NCBI GenBank assembly: GCA_964343805.1
Contig: CAYFLR010000029.1
Span: forward strand, 1 to 64,000
Source of the DNA: CAYFLR01 sp964343805
Lineage (GTDB): Bacteria; Bdellovibrionota_B; Oligoflexia; CAYFLR01
DNA length: 64,000 bases
Direction of reading: 5' to 3'
Positions within the stretch are counted from its first letter, which is position 1. Each line of letters starts with the position of its first letter. Made by a program: the position numbers and the translations under genes. Below are positions 44,575 through 53,766 of the stretch, one piece after another. Under the pieces are notes generated by a model. That model was not told where the DNA came from. It saw nothing but the letters and a program-made list of their open reading frames with translations, and ran no database searches.

Positions 44575-46083
44575 ATGAATGAAACTGTGGATGGACAACA
44601 AAGTGGTGGTATAGAGGAACTTAGCGCCAACGATTTTAGAGCGATTCGATTAGAAAAAATAAATCAAATTAAGGCTCTAGGAATAAACCCCTATCCTGAA
44701 AGATATGATTGCACCCACACCCTTAAAGCTTTCGCTGAGGTAGAAGTGGGATCAAAAGATATAAGTATTGCTGGTCGACTCACGGCCATTAGGGTGATGG
44801 GGAATCTAACCTTTGCTACATTGTCTGATATAGAAGGAAAGGCTCAAATAGCCTTTCAAAAGAAACTATTAGGTGATGATTATAATTTTATTAAAAAGTT
44901 AGTTGATATTGGTGATTTTCTTGGGGTTGTTGGTGAAGTGGATGTAACTAAGACCGGTGAGAAAACCCTCAGTGTAAAGAAGTTTGACTTTTTAGGAAAA
45001 GCTCTTCTTCCTCTTCCTGAAAAATTTCATGGAGTTACCGATAGAGAGAAGTGTTACAGGCAGCGTTATCTTGATCTGATTATGAGTGAGAATACTCGAA
45101 GTCGGTTTCTCTTAAGGTCCAAAGTAATAAGTAAGATTCGGCGATATCTTGAAGATAATGAGTTCTTAGAGGTGGAGACCCCAGTTTTATGTAACAAGCC
45201 TTCAGGAGCTTTAGCCAAGCCTTTTATTACTCATCATAACTCCCTCGATATCGATGTTTATATGAGAATTGCACCTGAAACCTATCTCAAGCGATGTGTG
45301 GTAGCGGGTTATAATAAGGTTTTTGAATTTTCTAGATGTTTTCGTAATGAAGGTATCAGTCCTATGCATTTGCAGGACTTTACTATGCTGGAATACTATT
45401 GTGCCTACTGGAACTATGAAGACAATATGAATTTTACTGAAAAGCTTATTAAGAAGGTACTACAAGAAACATTGGGTTCCCTCTCTCTTAAAATTGGAGA
45501 TAAAGAGGTAAACTTTGATGGATCTTGGCCTAGGACCAGCTTTCGTGAGCTCATTTTGAAAGATTCTGGCATTGATATTAATCTTTACCCTGATGCAGAC
45601 GCTTTGAGAGAAGCAATAAAATCCAGTGGTATCCATATTGACGATATGGAAAAACTTGGATTGGGTAACTTAATCGATAATCTTTACAAGAAGGTCAGTC
45701 GACCTCACCTATTAGGACCTGTTTTTATTACTAAACATCCTATTGATCTATCGCCCTTAGCCAGAAGTAACGATGATGATAAAAAGGTAGTGGATCGATT
45801 TCAATTAGTAGTGGATGGTGCTGAGATCATTAATGCCTATTCTGAGCTTGTTGACCCTATTGATCAGCGTGAAAGGCTAGAAGATCAAGCCGCTGCCAAA
45901 GAGGGTGGAGATGCTGAAGCTATGGAGATGGATGAGGATTACGTTCATTGTATGGAATATGGGATGCCTCCCATTTCAGGTTGGGGCATGGGAATTGACC
46001 GCTTTCTCGCTTTACTAACAAATTCCGAAAATATCAGGGATGTTGTTTTGTTTCCTCTAAATAGACCCGAATCAACTACTTAG
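44575..46083 (+). CDS. lysS: Lysyl-tRNA synthetase, class II
   Basis: 502 residues, full length. N-terminal OB-fold anticodon domain, then the class II core: YRQRYLDLI, FLEVETPVL (motif 1), FEFSRCFRNEGIS (motif 2) and GWGMGIDRFLALLT (motif 3), and the Lys-binding RIAPETYLKR. Charges tRNA-Lys. Single transcription unit. The stop overlaps the stop of the protease gene on the other strand by 4 bp. Confidence 0.98.
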   Translation: MNETVDGQQSGGIEELSANDFRAIRLEKINQIKALGINPYPERYDCTHTLKAFAEVEVGSKDISIAGRLTAIRVMGNLTFATLSDIEGKAQIAFQKKLLGDDYNFIKKLVDIGDFLGVVGEVDVTKTGEKTLSVKKFDFLGKALLPLPEKFHGVTDREKCYRQRYLDLIMSENTRSRFLLRSKVISKIRRYLEDNEFLEVETPVLCNKPSGALAKPFITHHNSLDIDVYMRIAPETYLKRCVVAGYNKVFEFSRCFRNEGISPMHLQDFTMLEYYCAYWNYEDNMNFTEKLIKKVLQETLGSLSLKIGDKEVNFDGSWPRTSFRELILKDSGIDINLYPDADALREAIKSSGIHIDDMEKLGLGNLIDNLYKKVSRPHLLGPVFITKHPIDLSPLARSNDDDKKVVDRFQLVVDGAEIINAYSELVDPIDQRERLEDQAAAKEGGDAEAMEMDEDYVHCMEYGMPPISGWGMGIDRFLALLTNSENIRDVVLFPLNRPESTT

Positions 46084-47738
46084 GGATGGTTGTCCAAAAC
46101 CAGGCCCCCTTCCAATAGTTTNNNNNNNNNNCTAGAAATTCTTATTTCATTGCTTTGAATGATTTCTAGGTCCTCAGAACCTTGTTCCATAGAGTAGCTA
46201 GTAACACTATAGTGAAGGCCAAATACCTTGGAATATTGATTGAATGCTGGCCCTCCACTGGTTCCAGGGAGAGTGCGAGCCGATGTGCTAATGGTGTTGG
46301 CTAGGGTTTTGTTCACCACTTTACCCGAAAAAGCAGATAGCCTTCCATAGCAATGTTCCGCATCGAGTTGGGAAAGGTCTTGTTCTATGTGACGGCTCAC
46401 TCGAGCTTTATATTCTAAAATAATATGATTCAAAGTTTTATCGAGACCTTCGTGCATACTATTCAGTGTCTTATTCAAAAATGAATTGGTGACAAAGGGG
46501 GAGGGGGTAAGATCATCAAGATCGAACCTCTCAAATGATTCTAGAAATTGATCTATTTTTTCATTGGTGAGATTGTTGTTAGAGGTCGTGGCCAGAGTGT
46601 GGCTCATCCTTGACTTGTACTTAATACTTAGACTTTGTAAATAGGCTAAAATATCGCCGTTTGATCCAAGTAGCGAGCTATGAATGTTGGAGATGAGAGC
46701 TGTTTTAAAATAAAAATAGGGAATGGTGTTAATTTCAAAATTACTTTCATTAAAAAGAGTTTTGCGTAACTCATGAAATGATGCAAAAAAGTTCCATTGT
46801 TGATTGACACTCTCGTTTTTGTTGTGCAGCCATAGAGCTTTCTGTAGTAAGAGAAATTCTACCTCTTCTTGATAGTTATCTATAATGCTCTGCACTGTAT
46901 TTTCAGCTTGATACTTCTTCGAGATTTGTTGAATGGCATTATTGAGCTTTTCTTTAATCTCTGGATTTGAGGAGGGATCCACGATTTCTTCAGGAGAATA
47001 TTTTTCATTGCCGCAAAACAGACCTGGATATCCGAGTATCTTAACACTCTCCCCTAAAGCAGGAGAATCACTTGCTAACTTTAGGAAATGAGTGGGGTTT
47101 TGTATTTTTACCTTAAGTAGAGCAAAATCTTTTGGATTATCTGGCCATACATTAGAAATAGAACAGAGTTTTTCCTGTTCTTTACGTTGTTTTGCAGTAA
47201 GAATGTTAAGGCTAAAGCTATCTTTTAAGCAAACATCAGTGTATTTAGGGGCAGCTACTAAAAAGACATCGGTTACTTTGTGTTCTTTGAGCTGAATAAG
47301 TTCGGCAGTGGAATCACCATTAAAAACAGGGGTGGGTATTGTTACACTGAAGTTGGGGCAAGGTATCAAGTCTTGATCGTTTTTGGCTTTAAAACCTTCC
47401 AATGTGATTTTAGACTGATTGATGCAGTACTGTGCAATATGGTAGTTTGTGAGTAAGTACCCTTGATTATTGATGAAAAAGCCTGTTCCATGCAGTGGAA
47501 AGCTATTTTTACTTGTATAGGCTTGGATTTTTACTATGGCACTGAGATGAGACTCTAAAGATTTGGTCATCTCTGGTAATGAAGGGCTTAATACAGGTTG
47601 ACTAGGGTTTGCCTTATCGCTGTATGCTTTTCTATACTCATCCAGGTTCTTACCATTACGACGTAAACAACCTGCTAACATGAGAGTCATGATGCAGAAT
47701 GTAATTATAAATAATGGTTTAAACTGAAATTTAAACAT
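46080..47738 (-). CDS. Lipoprotein trypsin-like serine protease with a large insertion, interrupted by an assembly gap
   Basis: About 550 residues from ATG 47738, which follows AAGGAG/CAGGAG and begins a signal peptide with lipobox LAGC; an upstream ATG at 47798 would place 20 polar residues before it. The catalytic triad can be read as His100 (TNYHIAQYC), Asp204 (PKDFALLKV) and Ser494 (GTSGGPAF), a V8/HtrA-like S1 fold. The 290 residues between Asp and Ser are far more than usual and mostly helical. The N-run lies close to the C-terminus, so the last ~13 residues are uncertain; the frame ending KLLEGG... gives a 4-bp tail overlap with lysS like other convergent pairs here. Confidence 0.82.
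   Translation of the reverse strand: MFKFQFKPLFIITFCIMTLMLAGCLRRNGKNLDEYRKAYSDKANPSQPVLSPSLPEMTKSLESHLSAIVKIQAYTSKNSFPLHGTGFFINNQGYLLTNYHIAQYCINQSKITLEGFKAKNDQDLIPCPNFSVTIPTPVFNGDSTAELIQLKEHKVTDVFLVAAPKYTDVCLKDSFSLNILTAKQRKEQEKLCSISNVWPDNPKDFALLKVKIQNPTHFLKLASDSPALGESVKILGYPGLFCGNEKYSPEEIVDPSSNPEIKEKLNNAIQQISKKYQAENTVQSIIDNYQEEVEFLLLQKALWLHNKNESVNQQWNFFASFHELRKTLFNESNFEINTIPYFYFKTALISNIHSSLLGSNGDILAYLQSLSIKYKSRMSHTLATTSNNNLTNEKIDQFLESFERFDLDDLTPSPFVTNSFLNKTLNSMHEGLDKTLNHIILEYKARVSRHIEQDLSQLDAEHCYGRLSAFSGKVVNKTLANTISTSARTLPGTSGGPAFNQYSKVFGLHYSVTSYSMEQGSEDLEIIQSNEIRISXXXXKLLEGGLVLDNHP
46122..46131. other. Assembly gap (10 N) near the 3' end of the protease gene
   Basis: The upstream frame ends ...NEIRIS. 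All three downstream frames reach a stop soon after, so the true C-terminus cannot be fixed from the sequence alone. Confidence 0.8.
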
Positions 47739-47910
47739 GCTCCTGTCTCCTTGAGCTAAATTATGAGGAACCTCTTCCCTCGTTCCTTCATAGAGCAAGA
47801 GTTAGACCAAATTTATATGTTGAAATATTAGACGGTTAGCTCGGTGGGGGGTGTCTAATTTTTTGACAATTGTTTGCTAATTAAACAAATACGGGGTATG
47901 AATACCTTAT

Positions 47911-48477
47911 ATGGATATAATACGATTGAAATGGTTAGGAAGTCTCCCACTTGCTTTTTTTGCCTATGCCACCTTTTGTTTTATAAAGGTTGGTGAGTGG
48001 CCCCATCTTCTTTGGGTGTGTCATTTAAGTAATATTTTGTTGTCTCTAGGGCTTTTTTGGCAGAAGAGTCGCCTTGTTTGGATATCCTTTTTGTGGATTC
48101 TAACAGGTACTGGCCTATGGGCTATAAATGTGGCCTTGTATGATCCCTTTACCATGCATTCTATGTTATTACATGTAGGGGCTCTTTTTGTGGCAGTGGT
48201 TGGGGTGATCTATTGTAAATTATTTGAATCTCCCATTTGGTGGCCGAGTATATTATATTGTATTGGAGTTCAAATTATCTGTCATTTTATTACCCCTCCA
48301 GCTTTCAATGTGAACATGAGCCATGGAGTGTTTAAACCTCTGGAGGGGATTATTTCCTCCTACTCTTTATATTGGATTGGGAGCACCTTGGGTTTTTCAT
48401 TGTTATTTTTTTTCTTAGAAAGGGTGCTGCCCAAGTGGCTACCCAACAGATATGAACTCATAAGATCTTCAGGTTAA
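47911..48477 (+). CDS. Integral membrane protein, unknown
   Basis: 188 residues, about six hydrophobic segments rich in Trp, Phe and Leu, with a conserved-looking GHVxx-like region MLLHVGALFVAVVGVIYC. Not recognised. It stands alone on the plus strand and its stop overlaps that of the SDR gene at 48474 by 4 bp. The TTGACA at 47863 upstream has no clear -10 partner. Confidence 0.7.
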   Translation: MDIIRLKWLGSLPLAFFAYATFCFIKVGEWPHLLWVCHLSNILLSLGLFWQKSRLVWISFLWILTGTGLWAINVALYDPFTMHSMLLHVGALFVAVVGVIYCKLFESPIWWPSILYCIGVQIICHFITPPAFNVNMSHGVFKPLEGIISSYSLYWIGSTLGFSLLFFFLERVLPKWLPNRYELIRSSG

Positions 48478-49226
48478 AAGCCCCCATCTGCGAGTAAACT
48501 TACCCCGTTCATAAAACTGTTTAGATCTGAAACTAAGAACGCCGCGCAATCAGCAATTTCATCTAGGGTCCCACATCGGTGAAGAGATAGATGTTTCAGA
48601 AAATCATCTAAACGATGACGAGGGAGGTTTCTGGCAACTCCACCATCAAGGAGTCCTGGTGCTAAACAGTTGACCTTGATATTGTAGGATGAAACCTCTT
48701 TCGATAAGGATCTGGTAAATCCATTAAGGGCAGACTTACTGGCTGAATAGTGCACAGGAGCTTCAATTAATTTGCTACCCGCTAAAGAACCAATATTTAG
48801 AATATGACCGCATCTTCGTTTTATCATACCCCGGAGCACAGCATGAGCTACTAAGAATTGCCCAGTAAGATTAATATCTAATATTTTATTCCAGTCTTCT
48901 TCGTTCATGAGTGCCACGGGTAACGGGTTGCTAATACCTGCATTATTAATAAGAATATCAATGCCTTCCCATCTAGTTTCCACTTCTTGAACCATCTTTA
49001 AAATGGCATTCTCATTTTGTAAGGAAACTTTGAAACATTGAGTTTCTGGAGAGAGATCTTTAACAATATTTAGGGTGTTATTAGCTCCCCGCTCATCGTT
49101 GTTGAAGGTGAATGCAATGCGAGCGCCTTGTTTGGCAAATGCATGGCAAAAGGCTTGACCCAGCCCTCCTGATCCACCTGTAATGAGAACTCGTTTCTGG
49201 TATAGGATTTTTTTGAAGGTCTTCAA
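48474..49226 (-). CDS. SDR-family 3-oxoacyl-ACP reductase-like protein (FabG-like)
   Basis: 250 residues, Rossmann fold: cofactor motif TGGSGGLGQAF, NNAG at about 92, catalytic Ser in NIGSLAG and YSASK, and the C-terminal GVSLLADGGF. Reduces a 3-oxoacyl (or similar) intermediate, probably on the cluster ACP, with NADPH. The start is TTG, overlapping the TGA of the radical SAM gene upstream as TTGA (49226-49223). Close paralogue of 61845-62597 (shared NNAGI, PLPxALM, HYxASK, NCLAPG, SFMNG/SYMNG). Last gene of the leftward arm of the cluster. Confidence 0.92.
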   Translation of the reverse strand: MKTFKKILYQKRVLITGGSGGLGQAFCHAFAKQGARIAFTFNNDERGANNTLNIVKDLSPETQCFKVSLQNENAILKMVQEVETRWEGIDILINNAGISNPLPVALMNEEDWNKILDINLTGQFLVAHAVLRGMIKRRCGHILNIGSLAGSKLIEAPVHYSASKSALNGFTRSLSKEVSSYNIKVNCLAPGLLDGGVARNLPRHRLDDFLKHLSLHRCGTLDEIADCAAFLVSDLNSFMNGVSLLADGGF

Positions 49227-50640
49227 ACGTAAAACCTTTCGTCTTTTTGTCTATAAAACANNNNNNNNNNTTATAGGTACAGGCGGGCACCAATTTACCA
49301 GGTTCGCTAGGTACGAGATCGGGACAGAGGTTAGCTCTTTCACAATCAAAAATATCTTCATCCATATGGGCATGGAGGTAGATTGTTCGCACAGAGGATT
49401 CTGCGATTCTTTGCCTCTCAAAGTTGGATAGAGATTTGCCGATAGGAAACAGGCTTTTTACCAGCTTTTTGAATTTAGGAAGCAGCTCTGTTTTTCCGTT
49501 GGCAAAGAGATTGGTAACAATATCTGTGAAAAACTTGGAATTGTCTTCTACCTTGAGCAGGTAGGAATCGGTTAATGACTTTAAGAGATCCTCCTTGGAG
49601 GTAACTCTATTAAAGGGGAGGAGTTGATCTTCAAATTTAAACAGATAGCAAATGGAATAACAGAGGGGGTGAGAAGAGGGCCTCGCTATGAAATCATCTG
49701 GGGTGATCTCGTCACCCAGTGTTTTGCATAACATTTTAGCCGCATCATCTACCGGTATGTGTTTGGATTTTTGAAACTCTTTTCCTCCTTGACCTGTGTA
49801 AGTCATGGTTTGAATGGTGAGGCTAAGAATGTGATCATTTTCTCGCATCAGATCGAGCAAGCGTACGGGAACATCTTCATTCTCATCACGAATTAATACG
49901 TTCAATAGTGTCATGCGGACGCCCGCTTCTTTCAAATTGGCAATAGCCTTGAGCTTGGTATCTACCAAATCCTTTCCGTGAATTCGCATACTGGCTTCGG
50001 GGCAAAAGGTATCAAAAGAGAGGATAACACAAACTTCCAATTCGGCCAGTTGTTTACAGAGTTCAAAATCTTCAGCTAGCTTTATTCCATTACTATTCAT
50101 GGTAATACGACCTACTTCAGGCCGCTTGCAGGCTTTAAGAATATTTATGATATCTGGGTGAAGTGTGGGCTCTCCTCCTGTAATGTTGATGAGGTCAACG
50201 CTTTTGGAGGATTCGATGATCCAGTCCACTGTCTTACTCATCTCCTCGACTGTCATAAAAAAGAGCTGATCTTTTCTATTGTAAGTGAAGCAAATGGGAC
50301 ACCTTAAATTACAGGCATTGGTTATTGATATGACGGGGAGTTGACAGGGAGTCCCATGGTTATGACAAGGACCGCAATCATGGGGACATCCTTTATTTGT
50401 TCTCTCTCTCATTCCAGCTGCAGGGAGAGGAGCTTGGCTTTCTACCTTTTTAGACATTCTTTCTAGATACCAGTCTTTATCTCCAGCTATTAAAGCTTGA
50501 TCATCTCCGCATTTTGGACATTTTCGTCGTTGCCACACCTCTTTACCAATAAATACAACCTGTGCAGGGACTATTTCTTGGCAGGAGCGGCACATTCCTC
50601 TAACATCTTCTCGATGAATGATTTCATTGGATGCTGTCAC
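49223..50640 (-). CDS. Tes-like radical SAM enzyme, copy 1, interrupted by an assembly gap
   Basis: About 469 residues. N-terminal zinc-ribbon-like pairs (CRSC ... CPKC), a Cys cluster CPHDCGPCHNHGTPC, the radical SAM motif CNLRCPICF and the GGEPTLHPD motif. This layout matches the archaeal Tes/MJ0619 group acting on lipids or unactivated carbons. Paralogue of 60407-61834. Read in the 10-N frame the gene runs into the next one. The paralogue ends CSHNMFHR..., and a 2-base gap gives CTYNMFYRQKDERFYV then TGA at 49223, overlapping the SDR start. It starts within the ACP stop (4-bp overlap). Confidence 0.88.
49261..49270. other. Assembly gap (10 N) in radical SAM copy 1; real length probably 2 bases
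   Basis: Closing it with 2 bases restores Asn-Met-Phe as in the paralogue and places the stop exactly at the next gene's TTG start. Confidence 0.8.
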
Positions 50641-51044
50641 TCTGCCTCCTTAATTCTTTGCTGGATTAAAATTACAAGCGATTCAACGGTGATATAAGAA
50701 AAGAGATCTTTGGGTTCTATTTGATCCTTCTTTTCTGAACGGTTTATAGCAGGAAACCATTGGGCGAGTTCTTCAATGTCTTTTGGTCCAAGATAGCCAT
50801 CGGGAGTAAGTTCATTCCTTTGCATATCACCTTGGAGAAGTTTGTCTAATTCTGATCCTCTAAGTTTTACCGAGAAAATACGTTCCAGTTGAAAAAGAAT
50901 ATCAAGCAGATCAAGAGAGTCAACCCCCAGCTCATTGATAAGCGAGCTCTCAACCTTTATGTCTTCTTTTGGAATAACCTGAGAATCAGCCAAACAGCTC
51001 TGGATTTGATTAAAAATTTCCGTATCGTTAAAGTTCTGATTCAA
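50637..51044 (-). CDS. Acyl carrier protein with internal insertion
   Basis: 135 residues, against ~80 for a standard ACP. The phosphopantetheine attachment motif is GVDSLDLLDILFQLE with Ser43. The last helix (YITVESLVILIQQRI) is normal, but about 50 extra residues (roughly 62-112, containing DGYLGPKDIEELAQWFP) separate it from helix II. Carries the growing or finished acyl chain for the cluster enzymes. Located between the KAS and radical SAM genes, so the radical SAM may act on ACP-bound substrate (inference). Confidence 0.92.
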   Translation of the reverse strand: MNQNFNDTEIFNQIQSCLADSQVIPKEDIKVESSLINELGVDSLDLLDILFQLERIFSVKLRGSELDKLLQGDMQRNELTPDGYLGPKDIEELAQWFPAINRSEKKDQIEPKDLFSYITVESLVILIQQRIKEAE

Positions 51045-51117
51045 ACCAACCCCCTAGTAAATTAGATTCAACTGAGTCGCAAATGCTCTATCTTTGTATC
51101 CAAGTCTCTTTATTTGT

Positions 51118-52359
51118 TCAACTTGAAATTTCTGTGTGTAACACCAGGCTGGCGTTCTGCCCCCCAAATCCAAAGGAATTTTTGAGCAGATAACCAGGTT
51201 TCAAGGGTTGAGGTTGGCCTATAACATAGTCAAGGTCACAAAGTGGGTCTGGGTCATCTAGGTTGATAGTACTGTGGACCATGTTTTCTTTGGCACAGGA
51301 TATGGTGGCAATACTTTCTACAGCACCTGAAGCAGATATTAGGTGTCCAATCATGGATTTTGTACTGTTAATAGTAATCTTTTTAGCATGTTCCCCAAAT
51401 AGCCTTTTAATGGAGTGGGTTTCAACCACATCATTCTTCGGTGTAGAGGTGCCATGAGCATTAATATGAGAAATTTCATTGATAGATATTTGGGCATCGG
51501 CTAATGCCCTGGTCATTGATTGGAACGCTCCCTCTCCTTCAGGATGAGGCTCACTGATTCCATGGGCATCAAAGGAATTTCCATAACCAACTATTTCAGC
51601 GAGAATGTTCGCTCCTCTTTTTTTAGCGTTATGGAGAGTCTCTAAGATTAAGGCTCCTGCACCTTCTCCGAGCAGAAAACCATCTCTGTTTTTGTCAAAG
51701 GGTCGGGAGGCACGTTTTGGGTCATCATTCCGAGTGCTCATGGCTTTTATTTTACAAAACCCCGCTACTCCCATCGGGTTAATCATTGAGTCTGTTCCTC
51801 CTGCGATCATATAGGATCTATATCCAGAACGAACCATATGAAAAGCTGTTCCTATTGCATCTGTTGATGCGGCGCAAGCAGAGATGGTTGAGATGGGCGG
51901 GGCTGTCAATTTATGCTCTCTACTAATCATGGCTAAACAAAAATCGGAAGGAGTTTGTAGAAAGGTCAGAGTGGATGCGGCAAGGTCTTCAGGTAAGCCA
52001 TTGGCTAAATAATACCTCACCATGTCATCCATTGAAAATAGTTCCAATCCGAGGCCCATGGAAAGTCCTGAAGCAGACGAATGGTAGAAGTCTATTAGGG
52101 AAGAGCCACTCTTGTTTGCATCTTTGGTTGCCGACCGACAGGCTTCCTCGGCGAAAGTGATTTTTCTATCTTTTGCGAGGAGCTCAAATGATGAGGTGTT
52201 GACCTGGGCTGCAATTTTAGTGGGCAGAGCTGCAGGATCAAATACGTTTATTTCAGCCGCGGGGGAGATTCCTGCTAACAGGTTTTTGGTAAATTCTTCA
52301 ATATTATTTCCTAGGGGGGAAATGACTCCCATTCCGGTGACTACGACCCTATTTTTCAT
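51118..52359 (-). CDS. Beta-ketoacyl-ACP synthase II-like (catalytically complete KAS)
   Basis: 413 residues from the ATG at 52359, the FabF length; an ATG at 52371 adds four residues. The chosen start overlaps the preceding gene's TGA as ATGA. The nucleophile is Cys162 in SACAAST; the two active-site His lie in NAHGTSTPKND and MIGHLISASGAVE; the C-terminal GFGGQNASLV is present. Condenses malonyl-ACP with an acyl primer. Probably pairs with the KAS-like protein encoded just upstream, as ketosynthase and chain-length factor do in type II polyketide systems (inference). Confidence 0.95.
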   Translation of the reverse strand: MKNRVVVTGMGVISPLGNNIEEFTKNLLAGISPAAEINVFDPAALPTKIAAQVNTSSFELLAKDRKITFAEEACRSATKDANKSGSSLIDFYHSSASGLSMGLGLELFSMDDMVRYYLANGLPEDLAASTLTFLQTPSDFCLAMISREHKLTAPPISTISACAASTDAIGTAFHMVRSGYRSYMIAGGTDSMINPMGVAGFCKIKAMSTRNDDPKRASRPFDKNRDGFLLGEGAGALILETLHNAKKRGANILAEIVGYGNSFDAHGISEPHPEGEGAFQSMTRALADAQISINEISHINAHGTSTPKNDVVETHSIKRLFGEHAKKITINSTKSMIGHLISASGAVESIATISCAKENMVHSTINLDDPDPLCDLDYVIGQPQPLKPGYLLKNSFGFGGQNASLVLHTEISS

Positions 52360-53257
52360 AGTAATCCCCATTCGCTTTTTACATTATAACCATCTAAGGT
52401 GGTTGCAGTGTGTTGGAAACCGTTTATGGTTTTCGTTGCTATCTGTTCCATCATCTGGGCAATTAGCGAGGACGGTCCTATGTAAGAGCCTTTATAGCTC
52501 TCCTCATATTGGGTGGGTCCTTTAAGAGGATTAAAAGGGGNNNNNNNNNNAAAGATCTTAACTCGGCTTTAAGAGCTTGGTTGCGCTTTTGGGCTGATTT
52601 TTTTCTCTCCAAAACAATAAAAGCAGAGCAGTCTAACAGTTCGAAGTTCTTCGTCTGCTCCATTCGGTTAAAATGATGTTGAACGAGGAAGTTATTTTGG
52701 TCGGCAACACCGCCAACAAGTGCCACTTCAATTTTTTCTGAGTGAAGATCTATAATTGCTTGTTCTAAGGCCTGGTAAAACTGCCCAATTCCAGGGTAGG
52801 TAATAAAATACTGCCCTGTAATTCCTAAATTAAGTGAAACGTGAAACATGGGCATATTAGGTAAACATCGAAAGGTAATCAAAGGGTTGATTTGAAAAAG
52901 TCCTTCTTCAGAGAATCTTTTCATGGAGAACTGCTGATCAACTATTGAGTTCTCAGTCAAGATATCAACCTCCTCTTTTTCAAAGGGGATATATCCTACG
53001 GTCATATAAAGGCCGGTTTTGTCTTTTAAAATATCTGCTGAAAGGTTGGCATCCTTGGCTGCCAATGAGGCGGCAATAACTGCTAGTTTATCCTGCTTTC
53101 CCATATACTTGCGCATTTTAGGGGCTTTTAACCAGTGGAGTAGGTCGGTTAATTTAGGATCTTTGTCTTCTCTGGAAGCTTTAGGATCAATGGATCTCAG
53201 TCCATAGCCCGTAATTGCTAGAGTATCGGAAAATTGAGATTCAGGTGACTTGTCCAT
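52356..53257 (-). CDS. KAS-like protein lacking the catalytic Cys (chain-length-factor-like), interrupted by an assembly gap
   Basis: About 297 residues, shorter than a KAS (~410). It begins with the KAS first-strand pattern TLAITGYGL and has the core strand VALVGGVADQ, but the place of the nucleophile reads ITYPGIG, with no Cys, and the C-terminal His motifs are missing. If the 10 N are taken literally it stops early at 52478. A gap of 2 bases (or 2 plus a multiple of 3) instead opens a frame running through PLKGPTQYEE and GPSSLIAQMM to a TGA that overlaps the next KAS start as ATGA, which is the preferred reading. It overlaps the dehydratase gene by 40 bp. Confidence 0.78.
52541..52550. other. 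Assembly gap (10 N) in the KAS-like gene; real length not 10
   Basis: Only a gap length of 2 modulo 3 joins the upstream frame to the long downstream frame that ends at 52356. Confidence 0.75.
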
Positions 53258-53694
53258 AATCTATAAAGCTCTCTTCGTTTTTCATGTAATTTGGGTTTAT
53301 CAATATCCCATAAAATAAAAGTGAGTTCAGCAATGGAAACTCTTTTGTCTCTGACTTTGCCTGTGGCGCTGATACGAACAGCTCTTTCCAAGGTGGATTC
53401 TATTTTACAAGCAAGATGGAGTTGATCGCCTGGACGGCAGGGCTCATAAAACTTGGCTTTGTTAATCTGGCCTAAAACAGCCCGACGCACATAATCTTCA
53501 CTTTTATTGACGGTCGTTTCTACTAAGAACCCACCGAGTTGAGCCATGGCTTCCACTTGAAGGCTCCCTGGATAGACCGGATATTCTGGAAAATGATCAT
53601 GCAAAACATTTTCACTGAGAGTGACGTTTTTTACTGCTGTTGCGTGACTTCCAGGCTGAATTTCTTCAACTAAATCAATGAGAAAATAACGCAT
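53218..53694 (-). CDS. FabZ-like 3-hydroxyacyl-ACP dehydratase
   Basis: 158 residues, hot-dog fold. Active-site pattern HDHFPEYPVYPGSLQVEAMAQ with His34 and Glu48 in the positions of FabZ. It is divergent from a housekeeping FabZ: the usual MPG is YPG. First gene of the leftward arm; GGAAG lies about 9 nt before the start. With the KAS, ACP and SDR it provides a full elongation and dehydration set but no enoyl reductase, which would leave double bonds in the product. Confidence 0.88.
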   Translation of the reverse strand: MRYFLIDLVEEIQPGSHATAVKNVTLSENVLHDHFPEYPVYPGSLQVEAMAQLGGFLVETTVNKSEDYVRRAVLGQINKAKFYEPCRPGDQLHLACKIESTLERAVRISATGKVRDKRVSIAELTFILWDIDKPKLHEKRRELYRLWTSHLNLNFPIL

Positions 53695-53766
53695 GGTTTT
53701 TACTTCCTTTTATGTTAGAAAATACATCTTAGCTAAATAACAGGAATTTACAAGTCAGAAGATAAG
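53695..53766. promoter_or_regulatory. Divergent promoter region of the lipid/polyketide-like cluster
   Basis: 72 bp between the leftward dehydratase gene and the rightward exporter gene. On the minus strand a TTGTAA and a TAAGAT lie 16 bp apart (four of six consensus bases each). The region is AT-rich. Co-regulation of both arms is inferred. Confidence 0.35.

Noticed and set aside
49093..49222. C-terminal extension of radical SAM copy 1 into the SDR gene
   Set aside because: It appears only if the 10 N are read as real bases; the paralogue's C-terminus and the TTGA junction support an earlier stop at 49223.
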